This document shows positions 45,486 through 57,332 of a stretch of DNA of 64,000 bases, in pieces. The stretch covers positions 82,294-146,293 of the forward strand of contig JASANG010002504.1 in NCBI GenBank assembly GCA_030248215.1. Direction: 5' to 3'. This DNA is from Enoplolaimus lenunculus. Its lineage: Eukaryota > Nematoda > Enoplea > Enoplida > Thoracostomopsidae. The position numbers were made by a program, and so were the translations under genes. Numbering within the stretch: position 1 is the stretch's first letter; the number at the start of each line of letters is the position of its first letter. Below the pieces are notes generated by a model. That model did not search any database, was not told where the DNA came from, and saw only the letters and a list, made by a program, of their open reading frames with translations.

Positions 45486-46057
45486 ATGAAGCATATTCCA
45501 TGCTGCTCAAGTGCTGAGCAATTTTGTCTAGTTTTGGTACAGTTCAATCAATTCGCAATCAGTAAAAACGTGTGGTAGTTTCTTTTGAACATTTTGAAAA
45601 AAATCAAAAACCAATTTTTGCTCATTAAGCTGAATAAAAGGAGCAAGAAATATTTACAAAAAGACCGCAGCATGAAAATGCCACCGCAACATGCACGGGT
45701 TTATTAACAAAACGTCTATTTATTTTTCGGTTTAATTTTCTTAAAATTTAAATTATTATTAATTCGTATAATTTGAAATTATGGCAAAGTAATCTAGACA
45801 TCGTCTGCTGAAATTTTCACATCACCAAACCGCCTTCACTTAAAACTTATCAAAAACTATTTATACCAGTCGAACTGCGCTACGATAGAATGGCTACCGA
45901 CTGGGTTGCAAAACCTCGTTTTAACAAGAATTTTAACTAAATTCAATGATTTACTTAAATTTTCAACTTTGGCGTAGTCAAAGGTTTTCAATCGTTGACA
46001 GTTTTTGCTTGTCAAATAAATTGATGTCACAAACGAGCACATCCTGAGACTAAAACA

Positions 46058-46153
46058 GAGCAAGCTTAAGCTTTATACTCATTTGTTTGTTCAGGCTTAG
46101 TCTTAAAAATATGCTTTTATACTACTGTTTCGCCCCTCAACGCAACATTGGCT
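46058..46153. mobile_element. AAGCCTAAGCC-family MITE fragment (left arm)
   Basis: It contains AAGCTTAAGCTTTATACTC and ATACTACTGTTTCGCCCC, matching the family's right half. It is mirrored at about 54772-54866. Confidence 0.55.
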
Positions 46154-47059
46154 CTCAAGTCCAGCGGAAACAGCGTTTTTTTTACTTAAAATCAAGTCGA
46201 TTAATTTGAGCAATGACACTTACAGAAGCGGCGTTTGCTTTGCATTTTGGCAATTATAGCAAAAACTGCAAATTAATGTTTGTTTTTTCAAAAGAAACAA
46301 TATTCTTCTCTATATTTAGCCATTCAAACTTTGATTCACTACAGAAATATACCGATTTGATGGTATAAATTGTATTCAGCATATGACAACACCTGACGCT
46401 AGAGGTATCGTAAACGTAGCATTCTACCCGAATAAGACCATTTTATGGCAGCCAGAAACCACCGTGTTTAATTCGCTGTATTTTTAAATGAGCGAAAAAT
46501 AAACATTTTTCCTCAAAATTTCACATCAACACTTTCAAGTGTTTACCCGCCCCAGCAGCGTTGTCAGGATTTTAGCCCGAGAGGGTACACACTTGGCGAT
46601 AAAGTATTTAGTGTAACGAGCGTCTAACGAGCGAGAAATCTTATTTTATCTCTAGGATCCAGCAGGTTATTCTAAACTGTGTAAAAGTGTCAATTATTTG
46701 TCATCCCGTCGAGAAATTTGAGGTATATATTCCGCTACGTCCCTAAGACAATCGTTTGTTTTCCTGTGTTGAGTTGTTTTTTGGTTTTAAATCAGAAAAG
46801 AATTTTCAAACTTTTTTGGAATATGAGTGTGGTATTTTAAATTTATGGCAGGGAATTGGCACAGCCAGCAACTATGGTATATTATTAATGTTACCCTTAA
46901 AGTGTTCTGAATTTGGCTTGAAATAACATTAAGAAAATCAATGATGAAAACTTGAAATATTTTTATTTTAGAAAATTGTTTTACTTATAGATTGATCTGC
47001 GTAAGAAAGCCACACGTCTTTTTAAAATTATCTTTGAGTACTGACGAACTAGGTATAAT

Positions 47060-47335
47060 CAAGAGTACATGATGCAAGAGTATGTAACTTCTGGGGTTCC
47101 GCATGGTACAAAATGCACCTGGAACGCGTTGTATTTTTGACCGACCCCCTTTTTAAAGATGTAAAACCTGTGCAAATCACAACATACGCTTCGCTCAAGT
47201 GTATTTAGGAGTATCGCATGTAACAGCGACCCCGCCTCTAAATAAGGGGGGTCGGCCAAAAACACAACGCCCGGTGGTACATTCTGTACCATACGGAACA
47301 CCAACAGTTGCATACTCTTTTATCATGCACTCTTG
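47060..47335. mobile_element. CAAGAGT-family MITE (left arm)
   Basis: The ends CAAGAGTACATGATGCAAG and TCTTTTATCATGCACTCTTG are inverted repeats. The interior has GGTTCCGCATGGTAC and AAAAACACAACG blocks shared with 37838-38137. It is mirrored at 53585-53858. Confidence 0.8.
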
Positions 47336-47406
47336 TTATCATAGATGGGCACCGGATCTCTAGATAAACAACCGGAAGAAACTACGAATACTTTGGAATT
47401 CATCAA

Positions 47407-47598
47407 TTATTTGATCTCCGTTTTAGATTTAAGTAGATGAGAGAAAAAATCATAAAGAGCATCGAAATGAGTTGGAAAAGGGGCTTGAAGACAACTTGGG
47501 AATGCCTTCAACTGAAGTTGTGGGTTTGGGGGAAACGTTATCGATCGTGCTTTACGTTCTTGTCGCTGTTTAATGGATTTACTTATATTTAAATACAA
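47407..47598 (-). CDS. Unidentified open frame in the left arm
   Basis: It reads KQRQERKARSITFPPNPQLQ and ends HLLKSKTEIK. The mirror copy near 53.33-53.51 kb keeps most of the frame with conservative changes. With arms this similar, that says little about selection. No family recognised; it could be a terminal exon. Confidence 0.25.
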   Translation of the reverse strand: MYLNISKSIKQRQERKARSITFPPNPQLQLKAFPSCLQAPFPTHFDALYDFFSHLLKSKTEIK

Positions 47599-47798
47599 AT
47601 TCAGTTTTAATGTTTGATACTGACAAATGTAAATAATTTAAATGTTTACCGGTGAATATAATGTATTGTATTAAATTTAAAATCAAAGAACTGTTTGTCT
47701 AGCGCTCATAAAAGGTGATATTCGACTTGTTTGTTATAAAACTTACAAGATTTTTCAGTTATTGTTTTCAGTGCGAGAAGGCTTATGTGGATATAAGC

Positions 47799-48075
47799 CA
47801 TGGGTGTAGCCAGTGGGGGCCCAATTGCGCCATGCCCCCCAACGCTTTTGGTAAAATTTCATTTTAGAATAAACAGAAATTATGGTCTACATGTGCGTTT
47901 CATTCCAGACACCAGTTGTTGGTGCTTTTCCATTCTGAACCGACATTGGTTTAGTGGTATATGTACCAAAGTTTGTTTTCTCACGCGTTGTTGTCTATGT
48001 AGTGACTGTTTTTCTACGATTAACACACTAAAGCATTTGTGTCCTCCACAAACAAAAATCCTCTCTACACCCATG
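47799..48075. mobile_element. 277-bp MITE with 7-bp target duplication (left arm)
   Basis: The ends CATGGGTGTAGCC and CTCTCTACACCCATG are inverted repeats. TATAAGC flanks both sides (47792-47798 and 48076-48082). It is inserted at the edge of the open frame at 48065-48340. It is mirrored near 52843-53119. Confidence 0.8.
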
Positions 48076-48340
48076 TATAAGCTCCCCCTAAATTGCCTGG
48101 GAGGTCGATAAACAGCGAACCCTTTTCACCTTCTTTGATGTAACCTGCTGGATCCTTGAGGTGAAAAAATGTTCTTGCTCGAAACGCTTGATCGTCAGAA
48201 GCTTTAGCAATATTCTGCCGTAATGAAATCCAGCCCTGCACCTGGTACCTGTTTATATTTAAGGCACAGATTTCACGAAAACCCGAGTACTCGGTTCCTA
48301 TTTGTCCATTTGTTTGATATTTTCTGTTTTTTCTGCTCAA
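48065..48340 (-). CDS. Unidentified open frame cut by a MITE (left arm)
   Basis: A 91-codon frame with YSGFREICALNINRYQVQGW and IKEGEKGSLFIDLPGNLGGA, more protein-like than its surroundings. Its last codons come from the MITE at 47799-48075. The mirror copy in the right arm is not open. A CAG|gtacca site could act as a donor within it. No family recognised; it may be an old gene or element fragment. Confidence 0.3.
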   Translation of the reverse strand: MSRKNRKYQTNGQIGTEYSGFREICALNINRYQVQGWISLRQNIAKASDDQAFRARTFFHLKDPAGYIKEGEKGSLFIDLPGNLGGAYTWV

Positions 48341-49753
48341 GTATTAATACTTTATATGGCCTAAAATTAGGGCACGCAAATTCATTAATAACAAATTTTA
48401 AAAATAGTTTCATTCATAAAATAATCAAAATGTGTTTGACGCGAAAATTACTTAAGTTTTTTTTGTATTTTATCAGCTCAATAAATCGGTAAAGTTTTTG
48501 TCAGCCACCCACGCCATTTTGTATCATTTTTCACTGGTCGACATATAAAATCTATATCTTGAAGTTTTAAACAGACACATGCAGCGCCGGATTGGGGAAG
48601 TAATCTCTTCGGATTTATCATATTTCGATGGTTTCTATACGGTTGATACCCGGTAGCTTAGCCTATGCTACGTCTCCTTAGCGATCTCAAACTTATAGTA
48701 GTGCAATGGAAAATGCGCAGTCAGGTTAGCTCCTTGTCTTGGGGTACTTTAGCCTTTTCATAAGCAATCCTTATACCGTCATCACCGAATTATTTAGACT
48801 GCTTTCTACTAAACTTACAGTCAACACGGTACCTTGTGTCCGCTATGTTTTGATCGCAGCCAGCTATAGTTGGTATGGTGGGGGCAAAAACAATTTTAAA
48901 CGGGGCAAACAGGGAACACACATTTGCTTACAGGTGGGACTAACTTTTTTGTGAGACCCAAAAATTTTCTAGGCCTACGCCACCCTTGGCCCTTCTCTGG
49001 CTTCGGGACCGCTCGTTGTGAACACACATCTGTATCGTCACAACACTGTCACAAGGTAGTTTGTAGGATTTTCCGAGTCGTTAAAAATTAAGAGTCCTCT
49101 ACATATACATTCAAAAGTGAGAACTCTTTTTTGACGTTCATTTTATTTTTTGTTTACGTTTCAATACTAATTATGAGAAATTGATTATACGAGCAATTAT
49201 GAAATATTATTTTTTTTTTCTAAACGATACATCAGTTAAGATTACATTTTTCTAGCAAAGAGCCCATTATAAATTCAGATTCATTTATTGAGGAAGACAT
49301 CTTTATTCTAAAGAAGTTAGTAATCAATGGCGTATACACACGGAAATCCACAGAAAATTTCTGTATGGACCATAATATAAGCTTTTTACCTTCTTCAGGA
49401 TTCCTGCCGTCAGTGCCGTAGCAAGCTAAGGAGGGGCTCCCAAAATTCCGTAGTGGGGTCTCTAGATGATCAAAATATTTTTAGTTTTTTGCTTGAAATC
49501 TTGTTAGGGTGGGCCGGGGTGGGTGGCTGCACTGTCTCTCATACCATTATTCTAAAATTAAAACACTGGTTTCACTATGCTCGATTGTAAAATATTTTAC
49601 ATTAAGGTTTCATCCTAAATAAAATTCATACTCTCTGGCAACAGCTTAATTAGAAAATTAAAATTTCAACGTGGAATGACCAGGGGGGTTGTGAGACGCT
49701 TTAGATAAATATGCAGAAATTTTCAAAATCCGGTTAATTTTTTAGACCGAACA

Positions 49754-50002
49754 TGTTTTTTTTTTTTTTTTTTTTTTATTTTTTTTTATATTTTATTTCA
49801 TTAAATAAAAAACACTAAATTAAAAAAAAAACAAAAAAACAAAAAAAAAACAACAAAAAAAAAAAAAAAAAAAAAAAAAAAACAAAAAAAACACCCAAAA
49901 AAAACCCAAACCCCCCCAAAAAAAAAAAACAAAAACAACCCCAAACCAAAAACCACAACCCCACCCCCACCCCAAAAAAAAAAAAAAAAAAAAAAAAAAA
50001 AA

Positions 50003-50040
<38 letters not shown>

Positions 50041-51171
50041 CAAAAAACAAAAACAAAAAAAAAAATACCAAGCATTTGAATCATCACTAGTAGTATTGCT
50101 AGTATTATAATCAGACCACTTCTGAAAAAATTAAAAGTTTTACAAAGGAAGATTGAATATTAAATGCCCATCGTTAAAAATGATTTAATAAAGGCGTTGA
50201 ATAAACCGGCAGATGAATCTGTGAAAAAGATAATTTAACAGAGGGATCAAATGTGTTAAAACGATTTGAGAAAATTAAAATGTAAAAATCTTTACAAGTA
50301 CATCATGACATTTAGAAATACAAAACATAACTCAAGAGATATTTGGCTTTCAGCTTTGATATAATAAGGTTGGTGCTATATTCGCCGTAAGGTACCGTCC
50401 GGTGCATTATTGCGCCGCACGTCAAAAAAAATTACAAATTGATGCACTGCGCAATAAGTCGGCACTATAACACAACTCACGTGTATTGACCCAAGACACA
50501 GCATATCAAATTGTAAACAAACATTTTTGACATACTATAAGCGGCACGATCCAGCGCCGGACGGCGCCGCACTATTTGGGGCACGAGCCAAATTTGGAGG
50601 GCACGGCCCCCATTGACCCCCCAAATATTTTTCGGAATTTGCAAGCGGGGATTTCATATAACATGCTAGCGTGGTTAAAACAATCCCATAAGACCTGAAA
50701 TCTTTTCCGTACACGGACCAGCGAGCGGCTTAAACAGGAAACATTTCGACGAAAATGAAAAGTAATCTTTTATGGTATTAAGTAGGCACACTGCTAATAA
50801 TTCTGTTTAGTACACTTTAAAAATATACTTAAATTAAGATACTCTTTTTTAGTTAAAAAATTGACACCTTAAGTATACTTTTATTGCTCTGTGAACAATT
50901 TTAATTTAAAAATAACACAATGATCGGTTGTTTTCTGTGTAAAACTTTAATAAAATTGAAATATCTTAAAAATAAAATTTCTTAGCCAACTTTAACGGGT
51001 CAAGGGTCTGTCAAATTTTTTTGCAATGAAAGTCTTTTATTTCAAGCAAAAGATGTTTAAAAAGAAATTCTGCTATTTTTCTGTCAGCTAATCTGACTTA
51101 CATAAACACTGCAGTTTACACGATTGCACCTAATTTATTGGCACTTTTACGTTTAAGTTCCTGTCAGCCGG
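49754..51171. other. Spacer between the inverted-repeat arms
   Basis: It holds a low-complexity tract (49756-50065), then AT-rich unique sequence. A segment at about 50380-50560 (GTACCGTCCGGTGCATTATT, GGACGGCGCCGCACTATTT) looks like a worn repeat. No gene seen. Confidence 0.7.
49756..50065. repeat. T-run followed by an A/C-only tract
   Basis: About 33 bp of almost pure T, then a short AT stretch, then about 250 bp made nearly only of A with C runs. It begins one or two bases from the left-arm boundary. It encodes only meaningless Phe-rich frames. Confidence 0.9.
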
Positions 51172-53584
51172 TGTTCGGTCTAAAAATTAACCGGATTTTG
51201 AAAATTTCTGCATATTTATAGCGTCTCACAACCCCCCTGGTCATTCCACGTTGAAATTTTAATTTTCAATTAACTGTTGCCAGAGCGCACTCGACATTTT
51301 ATTTAGGATGAAACCTTAATGTAAAATATTTTACAATCGAGCATAGTGAAACCAGTGTTTTAATTTTAGAATAATGGCAGGCAGCGACAGTGCAGCCACC
51401 CACCCTGGCCCACCCTAACAAGATTTCAAGCAAAAAACTCCAAAAATATTTTGATCATCGCAAGAGCCCCCACTACGGAATTTTGGGAGCCCCTCCTTAG
51501 CTTGCTACGGCACTGACGGCAGGTATCTGAAGAAGGTAAAAAGCTTATATTTATGGTCCATACAGAAATTTTCTGTGGTATTTCCGTGTGTATACGCCAT
51601 TGATTACTACTTTTCTTTAGAATAAAGATGTCTTCCTCTATAAATGACCCTGAATTTGTAATGGGCTCTTTGCTAGTAAGACGTAATCTTAACTGATGTA
51701 TCGTTTGAGAAAAAATAATATTTCATAATTGCTCGTATAATCAATTTTCTCATAATTAGTATTGAAACGTAAACAAAAAATAAAATGAACGTCAAAAAAG
51801 AGTTCTCACTTTTGAATGTATATGTAGAGGACTCTTAATTTTTAACGACTCGGAAAATCCTACAAACTACCTTGTGACAGTGTTGTGACGATACAGATGT
51901 GTGTTCACAACGAGCGGTCCCGAAGCCAGAGAAGGGCCAGGGGTGGCTTAGGCCCTGAAAATTTTTGGGCTCCACAAAATAGTTAGTCCCACCTGTAAGC
52001 AATGTGCGTTCCCTGTTTGCCCCGTCTAAAATTGTTTTGCCCCCAATACCAACCATAGCTGGCTGCGATCAAAACATAGCGGACACAAGGTACCGTGTTG
52101 ACTGTATGTTTAGTAGAAAGCAGTCTAATAATTCGGTGATGACGGATAAGGATTGCTTATGAAAGGCCTAAGTACCCCGAATACAGCTAACCTGACTGCG
52201 CGATTTTCCATCGCACTACTATAAGTTTGAGATCGCTAAGGAGACGTAGCATAGGCTAAGCTACCGGGTATCAACCGTATAGAAACCATCGAAATATGAT
52301 AAATCCGAAGAGATTACTTCCCCAATCCGGCGCTGCATGTGTCTGTTTAAAACTTCAAGATATAGATTTTATATGTCGACCAGTGAAAAATGATACAAAA
52401 TGGCGTGGGTGGCTGACAAAAACTTTACCGATTTATTGAGCTGATAAAATACAAAAAAAACTTAAGTAATTTTCGCGTCAAACACATTTTGATTATTTTA
52501 TGAATGAAACTATTTTTAAAATTTGTTATTAATGAATTTGCGTGCCCTAATTTTAGGCCATATAAAGTATTAATACTTGAGCAGAAAAAACAGAAAATAT
52601 CAAACAAATGGACAAATAGGAACCGAGTACTCTGGTTTTCGTGAAATCTGTGCCTTAAATATAAACAGGTATCAGGTGCAGGACTGGATTTCATTACGGT
52701 AGAATATTGCTAAAGCTTCTGACGATCAAGCGTTTTGAGCAAGAACATTTTTTCACCTCAAGGATCCAGCAGGTTACATCAAAGAAGGTGGAAAGGGTGG
52801 GCTGTTTATCGACATCCCAGGCAATTTAGGGGGAGCTTATATCATGGGTGTAGAGCCAGGATTTTCGTTTGTGGAGCACACAAATGCTTTAGTGTGTTAA
52901 TCGTAGAAAAACAGTCACTACATAGACAACAACGCGTGAGAAAACAAACTTTGGTACATATACCACTAAAGCAATGTCGGTTCAGAATGGAAAAGCACCA
53001 ACAACTGGTGTCTGGAATGAAACGCACATGTAGACCATAATTTCTCTTTATTCAAAAATGAAATTTTACCAAAAGCGTTGGGGGGCATGGCGCAATTGGG
53101 CCCCCACTGGCTACACCCAAGGCTTATATCCACATAAGCCTTCTCGTACTGAAAACAATAACTAAAAATCTTGTAAGTTTTATAACAAACAAGTCGAATA
53201 TCACCTTTTGTGAGCGCTAGACAAACAGTTCTTTGATTTTAAATTTAATACAATACATTGTATTCACCGGTAAACATTTAAATTATTTACATTTGTCAGT
53301 ATCAAACATTAAAACTGAATTTGTATTTAAATCTAAGTAAATCCATTAAAACAGCGACAAGAACGTAAAGCACGATCGATAACGTTTCCCCCAAACCCAC
53401 AACTTCAGTTGAAGGCATTCCCAAGTTGTCTTCAAGCCCCCTTTTCAACTCATTTCGATGCTCTTTATGATTTTTTCTCTCATCTACTTAAATCTAAAAC
53501 AGAGATGAAATAATTGATGAATTCCAAAGTATTTGTAATTTCTTCTAGTTGTTTATCTAGAGATCCGGTGCCCATCTATGATAA

Positions 53585-53858
53585 CAAGAATGCATGATAC
53601 AAGAGTATGCAACTGTTGGTGTTCCGTATGGTACAGAATGTACCACCGGGCGTTGTGCTTTTGGCCGACCCACCTTATTTAGAGGCGGGGTCGCTGTTAC
53701 ATGCGATACCCTAAAAAACTTAAGCGAAGCGTATGCCGTGATTTGCACAGGTTTTACCCCTTTAAAAGGGGGGTCGGTCAAAAATGCAATGCGTTCCAGG
53801 TGCATTTTGTACCATGCGGAACCCCAGAAGTTACATACTCTTGCATCATGTACTCTTG
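53585..53858. mobile_element. CAAGAGT-family MITE (right arm)
   Basis: Mirror copy of 47060-47335, starting CAAGAATGCATGATACAAG and ending ATCATGTACTCTTG. Confidence 0.75.
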
Positions 53859-55437
53859 ATTATACCTAGTTCGTCAGTACTCAAAGATAATTTTAAAAAG
53901 ACGTGTGGCTTTCTTACGCAGATCAATCTATAAGTAAAACAATTTTCTAAAATAAAAATATTTCAAGTTTTCATCATTGATTTTCTTAATGTTATTTCAA
54001 GCCAAATTCAGAACACTTTAAGGGTAACATTAATAATATACCATAGTTGCTGGCTGTGCCAATTCCCTGCCATAAATTTAAAATACCACACTCATATTCC
54101 AAAAAAGTTTGAAAATTCTTTTCCGATTTAAAACCAAAAAACAACTCAACACAGGAAAACAAACGATTGTCTTAGGGACGTAGCGGAATATATACCTCAA
54201 ATTTCTCGACGGGATGACAAATAATTGACACTTTTACACAGTTTAGAATAACCTGCTGCATCCTAGAGATAAAATAAGATTTCTCGCTCGTTAGACGCTC
54301 GTTACACTAAATACTTTATCGCCAAGTGTGTACCCTCTCGGGATAAAATCCTGACAACGCTGCTGGGGCGGGTAAACACTTGAAAGTGTTGATGTGAAAT
54401 TTTGAAGAAAAATGTTTATTTTTCGCTCATTTAAAAATACAGCGAATTAAACACGGTGGTTTCTGGCTGCCACAAAATGGTCTTATTCGGGTAGAATGCT
54501 ACAACGTTTACGATACCTCTAGCGTCAGGTGTTGTAGTAAGCTGAATACAATTTATACCATCAAATCGGTATATTTCTGTAGTGAATCAAAGTTTGAATG
54601 GCTAAATATAGAGAAGAATATTGTTTCTTTTGAAAAAACAAACATTAATTTGCAGTTTTTGATATAATTGCTAAAATGCAAAGCATACGCCGCTTCTGTA
54701 ACTGTCATTGCACAAATTAATCAACTTGCTTTTAAGTGAAAAAAAAACGCTGTTTCCGCTGTACTTGAGGGCCGATGTTGTGTTGAGGGGCGAAACAGTT
54801 GTATAAAAGTATATTTCTAAGACTAAGCCTGAACAAACAAATGAGTATAAAGCTTAAGCTTGCTCTGTTTTAGTCTCAGGATGTGCTCGTTTGTGACATC
54901 AATTTATTTGACAAGCAAAAACTGTCAACGATTGAAAACCTTTGACTACGCCAAAGTTAAAAATTGAAGTAAATCATTGAATTTAGTTAACATTCTTGTT
55001 AAAACGAGGTTATGCAACCCAGTCGGTAGCCATTTTATCATAGCGCAGTTCGGCTGGTATAAATAGTTTTTGATAAGTTTTAAGTGAAGGCGGTTTGGTG
55101 ATGTGAAAATTTCAGCAGACGATGTCTAGATTACTTTGCCATAATTTCAAATTATACGAGTTAATAATAATTTGAATTTTAAGAAAATTAAACCGAAAAA
55201 TAAATAGACGTTTTGTTAATAAACCCGTGCATGTTGCGGTGGCATTTTCATGCTGCGGTCTTTTTGTAAATATTTCTTGCTCCTTTTATTCAGCTTAATG
55301 AGCAAAAATTGGTTTTTGATTTTTTTCAAAATGTTCAAGAGAAACTACCACACGTTTTTACTGATTGCGAATTGATTGAACTGTACCAAAACTAGACAAA
55401 ATTGCTCAGCACTTGAGCAGCATGGAATATGCTTCAT

Positions 55438-56206
55438 ATTCCTATTAAAAGGACAGTAACTAGACCAGCACATTCGTTCGATGTAACCTGGAAAAATATT
55501 AAGAAACAATGGCGTCCAAAATCATGTTGACTATTAATTCTTCTGAAACATATTGCGGACAGCAAATCTATTTTTATGTTGAAAGTTTTGCGCAGATTTA
55601 TTAAGTATTTTAAGAAATTGCTTAGATAATGGCAGGGTTACAGAGACATGGCTGAAGTATAGCGATCTTTGCTTTTGCCAGCTTAGTCGATGCTGCCAGA
55701 ATACGGTGAGAATTTTGAGCCTCTAGTCGTGACTATGCAGTGAAACAAATAACTCAGCAGGGAAATGCGCATTTATAGATTTCTACCTGCAAACTTGTTT
55801 GTATGTAACTAAGGTTAAAAGTCGGGTAAAGTCAAGAGTCGCTTTTAACGCATCAATTGCGAGTCATTTTGTGACAACCCCTTGTTTGAGAAAGCATCTA
55901 AAACAAAATTGGTCATCAATACTCTAACTCACCAATTATGTCGCCATACAGTGTTCTTATGAAATTCAATTAACTATGTTAATAGAGAACCAAAGGTGAG
56001 TTTAGTACGTTCTTGTAGAAACCTTCAATACACATTTTAAGCAAAACATTTGTTTCTTACAAAAAAATTACAGAAATTTTGCTATCCGCAATATGTTTCA
56101 GAAGAATTAATAGTCAACATGATTTTGGACGCCATTGTTTCTTAATATTTTTCCAGGTTACATCGAACGAATGTGCTGCTCTAGTTACTGTCCTTTTAAT
56201 AGGAAT
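55438..56206. mobile_element. 769-bp TIR element (right arm)
   Basis: Mirror copy of 44717-45485 with the same length. It abuts minisatellite array 3 on its right side. Confidence 0.85.
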
Positions 56207-56221
56207 GGGTGACATTGTTCG

Positions 56222-57332
56222 TTGGGTAAACCAACCGTTGGGGATGAAGCCAACCATTGGGCTGAAACCAACGTTGGGGTGGAACCAACCGTTAAACTCC
56301 GCCCAGTAGAGTGAAACCGAGCGTTAAAACCAACCGTTGGGGTGAAGTGCAACCGTTGGGGTGAAACCGATGGTTGCGGTGAAACCAACCGTTGCGCAAA
56401 ACCAACCGTTGCGGTGAAACCAACATTTGGGGTAGAAACCAATTGGGTGAGGTGAAACCAACCGTTTGGGTGAAACCGACCGTTAGAATAAGAATAGACA
56501 GTTCGATGAAACCAATAGTGCGGTGAAAAACCAACCGTTGGGGTGAAACCAACCGTTGGGGTGAAACCAACCGTTGGGGTGAAACCAACCGTTGTGAGGT
56601 GAAACCAACCGTTGGGGTGGAAACCGACGGGGAAGAGCGTTGGGGTGAAACCGACTTTTGAGGTTGAAAACCAACATTTCCGGTGAGCTCAACCATTGGG
56701 GTGAAGGAGAAACCAACAGTTTGGGGTGGAAAAATTAACAGTTGGGGTAAAACCTAACCGTTGCGGTGAAACTAACCGTCCAGGTGAAACCAACCATTGC
56801 GGGTGAAAATCTACCGTTTGGATGAAACTAACCGTTGCGGTAAAAGAAAACCAACCGTAGGGGCGAAAGCTAACAGTTGGGGTAAAACCAACTGTTGGGG
56901 TGAATGGAGGAGAGCCGTTGCGGTGAAACCAACTGTTGGGGTGAAACCAACTGTTGGGGTGAAACGAACCGTTGGAGTGAAACCAACCGTTGGGGTGAAA
57001 ACCCACTTGTTGGAGTGAAAGCCAACCGTTTCGCTACACCAACTGTTGGAGTGAAAACAACTGTTGGGGTGAAACCGACTGCTTGGGTGAAACCAACCGT
57101 TGGGGTGAAACCGACTTATGGGTTGAAACCGACCGTTCGGCTGAACCCCCACTGTTCGGGGTCAAACCAACTTGTTGGGGTGAAATCCACTGTTGGGGTG
57201 AAACCAACCGTTGGTGAAACCCACTCTTGGGGCGAAACCAACCTTTCAGGTGAAACCGAAGGTTTGGGTGAACCAAAGATTAACGGGCTAAAACCCACAG
57301 TTGGGGTCAAACTAACTGTTGGGATAAAAACA
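56222..57332. repeat. 18-bp minisatellite, array 3 (right arm), irregular
   Basis: GGTGAAACCAACCGTTGG copies with many one- and two-base indels and substitutions, unlike the regular mirror array at 43630-44702. It ends in the family flank with TTTCGTGCACTTTTCTGTAA. Confidence 0.9.

Larger units (their letters stand above)
36756..49753. repeat. Left arm of a giant inverted repeat
   Basis: This arm is the reverse complement of 51172-64000. Matching points pair with coordinate sums of about 100756 (outermost), 101091 at the 38.7-kb exon, and 100917-100925 from 44.7 kb to the centre. Short stretches read by eye differ by about one percent or a little more, with small indels. The left boundary is only the point that pairs with the window end; the arm may start earlier. 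Confidence 0.95.

Noticed and set aside
49801-50087. Phe-rich open frames
   Set aside because: They are translations of the A/C homopolymer tract.
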